Shown here: positions 59,353-64,000 of the stretch, one piece after another
Layout of the letters: each line of letters starts with the position of its first letter
Numbering within the stretch: the first letter of the stretch is position 1
NCBI GenBank assembly: GCA_020081605.1
Contig: JAHREC010000013.1
Span: 3,410,001-3,474,000 of the forward strand
DNA from: Albifimbria verrucaria
Lineage: Eukaryota; Ascomycota; Sordariomycetes; Hypocreales; Stachybotryaceae
Length of the DNA: 64,000 nucleotides
Direction: 5' to 3'
Notes under the pieces: model-generated
Database searches by the model: none
Seen by the model: only the letters and a program-made list of their open reading frames with translations
Told to the model about the DNA's origin: nothing
Translations under genes and position numbers: made by a program

Positions 59353-60843
59353 TTACTCTCGTAATTGCTGGCCGCCCATGTATGCACTAAAGGCTTTCTG
59401 TAATCACGTTAGTTCTGTCCCATTATGTATTGTCTGGGTAATGCTTACCGCGTTGCGTGTCTGGATATAGACAGTTCCTGGTCCTGTGAACTTGCAGACC
59501 AAGCCTTCTGCCGAGGCAAAGCCTGAGATGATACCACCAGATGACACTCTCTCCATTACATATTTGGTGTTCCATGCAATCAGATGCCCGTTGTCCACGA
59601 TATACTTCTCCCCGTCAACCAGCTATGGAACAATGCGTATTAGTTACCCAATCACATAGGTATATGTGGCAAGAGCCATCACTCACATCTTTCTTGATGA
59701 TGGCACCGAAGCTGGTCAGCCACAACAGGCCAGTGCCGCTCATCTTGTACACGAACAATCCTCGCCGCTGAACATGGCCTTGCTGAGAGCCTGGCGCTTG
59801 TGGTCTTTGATGATCCCCTGTGTTGAAGCCAAATAGGCGTCTTGTCCTACTGACCATTGCTCGTTACCTGTCAGTCGAAGACTGGTAATGTCACCAAGCA
59901 TAGAAGGGGCAAGCAGAATCTCGCCAGGGCCAGTAAGGTGGGTTGTGCCGATATCAGCGCCAGCAATCATCTTCTTCATGCTAAACTTGAGCTGACCCTT
60001 CAGGGTAATGGAGGGCGACATAGCAATCATAGTGCCTGACAGCAGTTAGCTATTCAGCACTAAGCACCCACTCAGTGTTTTCCACATACCTGGTTTGGCA
60101 TTCAAGGGGCAGCCCATGGCCAGCTGGATAGTTAAGATGGTGTTGCTGTCGCGGTGACTGATACGGTAACTGCCTCCATTGAACGTCCCAACATCGTCCG
60201 AAACGGCTACAGCGCCGACAAATTGGTCTGGTGGTGGAGCGCCGGAGATGAAGTTGCCGGAAGAAACGGGGCCAGCTGTCGAGGGCGGGGACGCAAGATG
60301 GTCGAGAGCTCCCTGCTTTTCTGGTGGATAAGGGCTGTTATCCTGGGGAACTGAGGGGAGGCGATGATGAAGCCTGCTGCTCCTGGGGGTGTAGGTTGGT
60401 GGCCGTATGGCAAGATTCGTTTGCTGGGGAGGCGTCTGGTGTGTGGGAGCCGCAGAAGGAGGAGGCGGGTAGCTTAAGGGCGTCGGCTGGTGAAGGGAGG
60501 AGACGACGTATGCTGAGGAGGCGGAGGATATGACATGGACTGGCTGGGAGAGGCTTGCGTCGGGGAGGAGGGTAGAACTGCGTCTGGTGGGCAGGGGAGA
60601 GGTTGGAGGCGGCGCATATTGCTGTTGTTGCTGCTGTTGCTGCTGTTGCTGCTGCTGTGGTGGTGGCGGCGGCGGAGGTGTTGCTGATTGAGCGTGAGTA
60701 TATGTCAAATGTTGAGTATTGACGGACGAACCTGTGTTTGAGCTACCGGGAGGCGCTGGAACACAGCGTCAGTGAATCTATCCGTAATTGAAACTCAATG
60801 CGCTGGCATGCTTACGAGGATAGTAATGCTGTTGACTCGACAT
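59353..60843 (-). CDS. AIM24: AIM24-family protein with Pro/Gln-rich N-terminus
   Basis: AIM24 (DUF124) beta-rich domain protein; the yeast member is mitochondrial and affects inner-membrane organisation. Exons on minus: 60843-60816 (MSSQQHYYP), 60755-60090, 60035-59687, 59622-59449 and 59397-59353; introns 60, 54, 64 and 51 nt. Residues 1-150 are low complexity with a run of about 13 Gln (60617-60655). The AIM24 domain follows: [60 protein letters not shown] and [20 protein letters not shown], then [20 protein letters not shown] and [21 protein letters not shown] missing base at 59760-59761 restores FSGEGLFVYKM. No clear presequence is seen; the Pro/Gln leader is unlike mitochondrial import signals, so location is open. 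Confidence 0.83.
60614..60656 (-). repeat. CAG/CAA poly-Gln tract
   Basis: A mixed CAG/CAA run encodes about 13 Gln, preceded by a Pro run, inside the AIM24-family gene. Its length is likely to vary between isolates. Confidence 0.8.
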
Positions 60844-61822
60844 GGTGGGCGGTGTTTGTCTTCTGCGGTTGAAGGATTGTTTGACTTCCAACGGAATTCG
60901 TCTCTCGAGTGCAAGGAGCGGGTGCCTCGGTTAGGCTGAAGTGAAGCTCTGGGAGGCTGCTGTCTGAGGTGTTGATACAGTATCACGACGACTGAGGTCG
61001 CGAAGAGCAGAGGCTGTGGGATAACTAGATTGGACCTCGTAATAGGCCAGACGATGGTCTTCTACCAAGCGAATGGAGAAACCAGTGATAAAGATGTACG
61101 GTGTCGACTGAAAAAGCAGAAAGGCAGGCGAAGGAAATAAATTGCGAGGGGTTGTTTGTAGGTTGATGGAGCGGAGAAGCAGCTTAAGTGATGGTGGGGT
61201 AGCTTTTGCTGTGCTGTGCTGTGCTGTCTGTCCCCTGCCTGTTAGTTACTGTTACTGTTACCGTTACTGTTACTGTTACCGTTACTGTTACTGCTATTAC
61301 TACCGCTGGTGGTGTCTGGCCTGACTCCTGAACGAACCGCCCTGATCCGAAGGCGCCGGTTTCCCGCTTGCGGCTGCTTCGAGCTTTGACCAAGGACGCA
61401 GATTGGCTTGGCTGGCCAGTTAGGTTGGTGCCTTTGCCGCCGGGAAGAAGAAAGCTTGGAGCAACACGGGGATGGGCATGGATGGCATGGGTGGCATGGA
61501 TGGAGGGAGCCCACGTTGGCGGCAAGCTGGCGCAGTGCTAAGGATGGACTCAATTAGTGGCTGGCCCCTCATTGGTGAATCCATCCCCCAACTTCCAGGT
61601 TGAGGCGGCTGACCCACAAGACAGGAGGAGCTTGGACCAAAGCTCCATCCATCCATCCATCCATCCACTTACACCATCTTCCTCTTCCTCTGCCTCCTGC
61701 TTCTCGTCGAGCCAACGACGAAATACCCAGCTCTCTGTCCTGCTGCCGATTACCGACTCCTCCGTTAAACCCTTGCTCTCAAGAAACAAAGAAACTCCCA
61801 TTCTTTATTGATCCCGATTGCA
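60844..61822. other. intergenic, with microsatellites
   Basis: GTTACTGTTACC units lie at about 61246-61300, and a CATC tetramer run at 61644-61668. No coding frame was supported. Confidence 0.45.
61246..61300. repeat. (GTTACTGTTACC)n-type minisatellite
   Basis: Six-base GTTACT/GTTACC units repeated about nine times upstream of the AIM24-family gene. Confidence 0.75.
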
Positions 61823-64000
61823 TCACAATATGTACACAACCGGATCCTTCAGCTGCGTCTCTCTTTGACGCGCCGACTCAACACATGCCCAGCACAGCCT
61901 CCCCGACAACAAATACACCCGCCTGCTCTGCGCTATGCATATCATTGTGGCTGCAAGCCGAGCCTGCCAGTTCTCGTGCGCCAGGAATATGCAGTTCTTG
62001 TCTGTAATGTCTAGGAGCTCTGTCCAATTCTCCACCGAGGCTAGTGGGAGCTTATAAGGATGATACTTTGCCTCATGGCCGTGTCCGGCGGGACAGCTAT
62101 GTCTTTGCACAATAGCTTGACCAACGCTGGGTACCGCCTCTTGATTGTTCTGGGATGCTTCCATCGGGCTATCTGGTCTCGTGCGTGTAGCCGACTCTGA
62201 AACCCAGTCGCCGTTGGTGTTGGCCGTAAAATCTCGCTCAAGGTCGAAGTGTTCCTCATCTTGCGTATTCAGATGGCTACTATCCACCTCCTTTCCCTCG
62301 GGCCTGATTATCGGCGGACATTCATTTCCTTGAGAAGCCGCTTGTTTGTCTTCAGACACTACCTCCTGCTCATATCGATATACGACCGTCCGGTCGTTTA
62401 ATGCCGCGAGGATGTCCAGGTCTGCTACCCACTTCCCCTACCGTGCACCGATACAACGCTCTCCAGTATAAAGAGCTCCGTGTCCTGTGCGCCCGAGTAG
62501 CCAGTGTCCACCTCTTGCTTCTTTCCAGTGAACCACAGGTGCAGTGTGCAATCAGCAAAACAGTCCCTATTCTGCCCATCCCACGCCGAGTGATTGATAA
62601 GATGCCAGTGATCCAGCCCCAGGGGCATAATCCGAGGGCCTATCGGAGGGACTAAGAGCGCGGTTCCCGCTTGGCCAACGTTGCCCATAACGTGCTGTAT
62701 CCGCCTGCTTTTCCAAGGAGCCTCAGCAGGGTCACAAAGAAGTGCTCCTGCAATAAATAAAGAGTTTCCGTTTGATAGTGCAATGACATTTTTCAACTGT
62801 GAAGGATCAATGTCAAAATTACTCTCAAAAAGCAGGATGCAAGAGAAAGAGGTCTGTGTAGCGAGCTTAAAGGCTTCCACGAACGTGCGTCCGAAATGAT
62901 TGGGGCCCGGGGCTTCACTGGTTGGTTCTCTCTGAGGGTATGTTCAGACAAGGCGTCGAAAGCTTCTTCAAAACAATCAGTCTGTGCCAAGTTGGACCCC
63001 TCGAAACTAAATGCACCCAATTCCTCGTCGGACTGCCCATCTGTGTCTTCGATATGCTGGAACTTTTTAACAGACTGCTCTAGAATCTCTTTGTCTCGCA
63101 CACTTTTGAGCCACTTGCTTTGCTCCAGTGGTTCGCCAAATACCCTAACATCGATCGTGGCTTGCTTCAAAGGATGGTATAGTCGATTTATAGTTGCTAA
63201 TGCCCGGAGAGCATTAGCAAACCTCTCGTCAGCCTCGTCCATTGACTGTAGAATAATTGAGGGCAAGGCTGCCTTGTCAACTGAGTCGTTCTTAAAGAGA
63301 TCTAAAAGCTCCCTGGTCGAAATTCTTGGTTCTCCCCAGGTGGAGCCAGGTCCATCTTGAGGAACACGGCTGCAGTGCTTTCTTCACCGAGCCATTTCTC
63401 ATAATGCTTCATCTCACCGAACCAAGGGTCATAAGAATCTATAAGAGAATGGGGCGCCAGGCCCAGGTGTCCCCAAGTCACTCGCATCGGCTTTGCTAGT
63501 GTAACAATCGATATAATCGGCTCTTTGTTTGCGTCGAGGACTTCTTCTCCCATTTTCTCGTATCTCTCCTTCTGTAGTCCCAAATTTATCTCATATATGC
63601 TCTTGCTGCCACAATTGCTTGACATATTATCGTATTGCGAAGGTATGTCCTGCTCCTGCTCGGCATCATCGTTACATGTCGCACTCTCATAGCCAGTAAC
63701 TTCGTCTTGCACGGCAGTCTCTTTCTGACCCGATTCACTCTGGCCATCATTCAACGTCAAGTCAACTGGTGGTGCTAATCGTATCCATCTTCGAAAAACC
63801 ATGTTCGGCTTATTCACTCCATCTTCTGTCCGTTTTTCGTGTGCTCGTTCGTATGGTACCGCTGAAGCAAATTCTTCGAGTCCAGTCTTATCAGAAATAT
63901 ACCTGATGATAGCACTCTTATAAGCGAAGCCTGCCTTGGCCACGTGAGATCGTAAGAGCCGAACTCGCTCATCTGCACCTTTTGCCAGACGAATAGCCAC
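61823..64000 (-). CDS. large conserved fungal protein of unknown function, 5' truncated by window
   Basis: The frame is open at base 64000, so the N-terminus lies outside. The part seen is about 725 residues. The order is DKTGLEEFASAVPYERAHEK, WIRLAPPVDLTLNDGQSESG, VTWGHLGLAPHSLIDSYDPW, ANALRALATINRLYHPLKQA, NVIALSNGNSLFIAGALLCD, HVMGNVGQAGTALLVPPIGP, LDHWHLINHSAWDGQNRDCF and TLHLWFTGKKQEVDTGYSGA. It ends with LASVENWTELLDITDKNCIF and a Cys-containing tail (GRLCWACVESA). Similar blocks occur in large, often multi-copy proteins of Sordariomycetes with no assigned function; that is recollection, not a search. Missing bases are inferred near 63318 (restoring RPGELLDLFKNDSVDKAALP), 62902-62905 and 62435-62438 (restoring GRGKWVADLDILAALNDRT). 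Confidence 0.65.

Noticed and set aside
1..64000. Transposon, CRISPR, tRNA or rRNA features
   Set aside because: No terminal repeats, reverse transcriptase or transposase motifs, regular repeat-spacer arrays, tRNA B-box motifs or rRNA segments were found on reading both strands; a program scan would be needed to exclude a tRNA firmly.

Overview
The window is nuclear DNA from a filamentous ascomycete, most likely a Sordariomycete of the Hypocreales or Glomerellales type. The evidence is the gene content (Ascomycota-specific families such as DUF3405, SUR7/PalI, Cut8/Sts1 and fungal MED1), mostly short GT-AG introns of about 50-130 nt (a few longer), often with CTAAC/CTGAC-like branch sites, wide intergenic regions, and scattered TAGGTACCTACC-type intergenic repeats. 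I placed it from the proteins alone and did not identify a species.

Layout. 1-5.0 kb: 3' part of a DUF3405 gene, an unrecognised gene with a possible OB-like C-terminus, and mitochondrial methionyl-tRNA formyltransferase (FMT1). 6.7-9.3 kb: a secreted, Ser/Thr-rich, GPI-anchored GH16 glucanase. 9.6-13.1 kb: MED1 (minus) divergent from an uncharacterised basic protein. 14.6-19.9 kb: a SUR7/PalI membrane protein, an O-methyltransferase, a Cys-rich and Pro-Ala-repeat GPI protein, and ORM1 (sphingolipid control). 21.9-24.0 kb: an AIR1-like five-zinc-knuckle protein of TRAMP type. 26.4-33.7 kb: an F-box protein, a DsbA/FrnE-like protein without a visible CxxC, NOP13 and the nuclear proteasome tether STS1/Cut8. 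34.7-37.7 kb: RAD52 and a bZIP factor. 40.1-42.9 kb: a mitochondrial-type TPR protein divergent from DAP1 (cytochrome b5-like haem protein). 44.6-54.3 kb: two C2H2 regulators of similar architecture on either side of 5.3 kb without a recognisable gene. 56.1-64.0 kb: a large unrecognised protein in fragments, an AIM24-family protein with a poly-Gln N-terminus, and a partial large fungal protein running off the right edge.

The genes are mainly housekeeping or regulatory and do not form a pathway or cluster. I found no CRISPR, transposon, tRNA, rRNA or secondary-metabolite cluster.

The dominant signal is technical or evolutionary. Twenty of the 24 genes can be read through only by assuming one (rarely two) missing base, nearly always in a short C or G run on the coding strand. 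About fifty such -1 breaks occur, including in MED1, RAD52, FMT1 and ORM1. Systematic homopolymer under-calling in the assembly explains this better than mass pseudogenisation. Gene limits below follow the frame-corrected reading and say where each break is.
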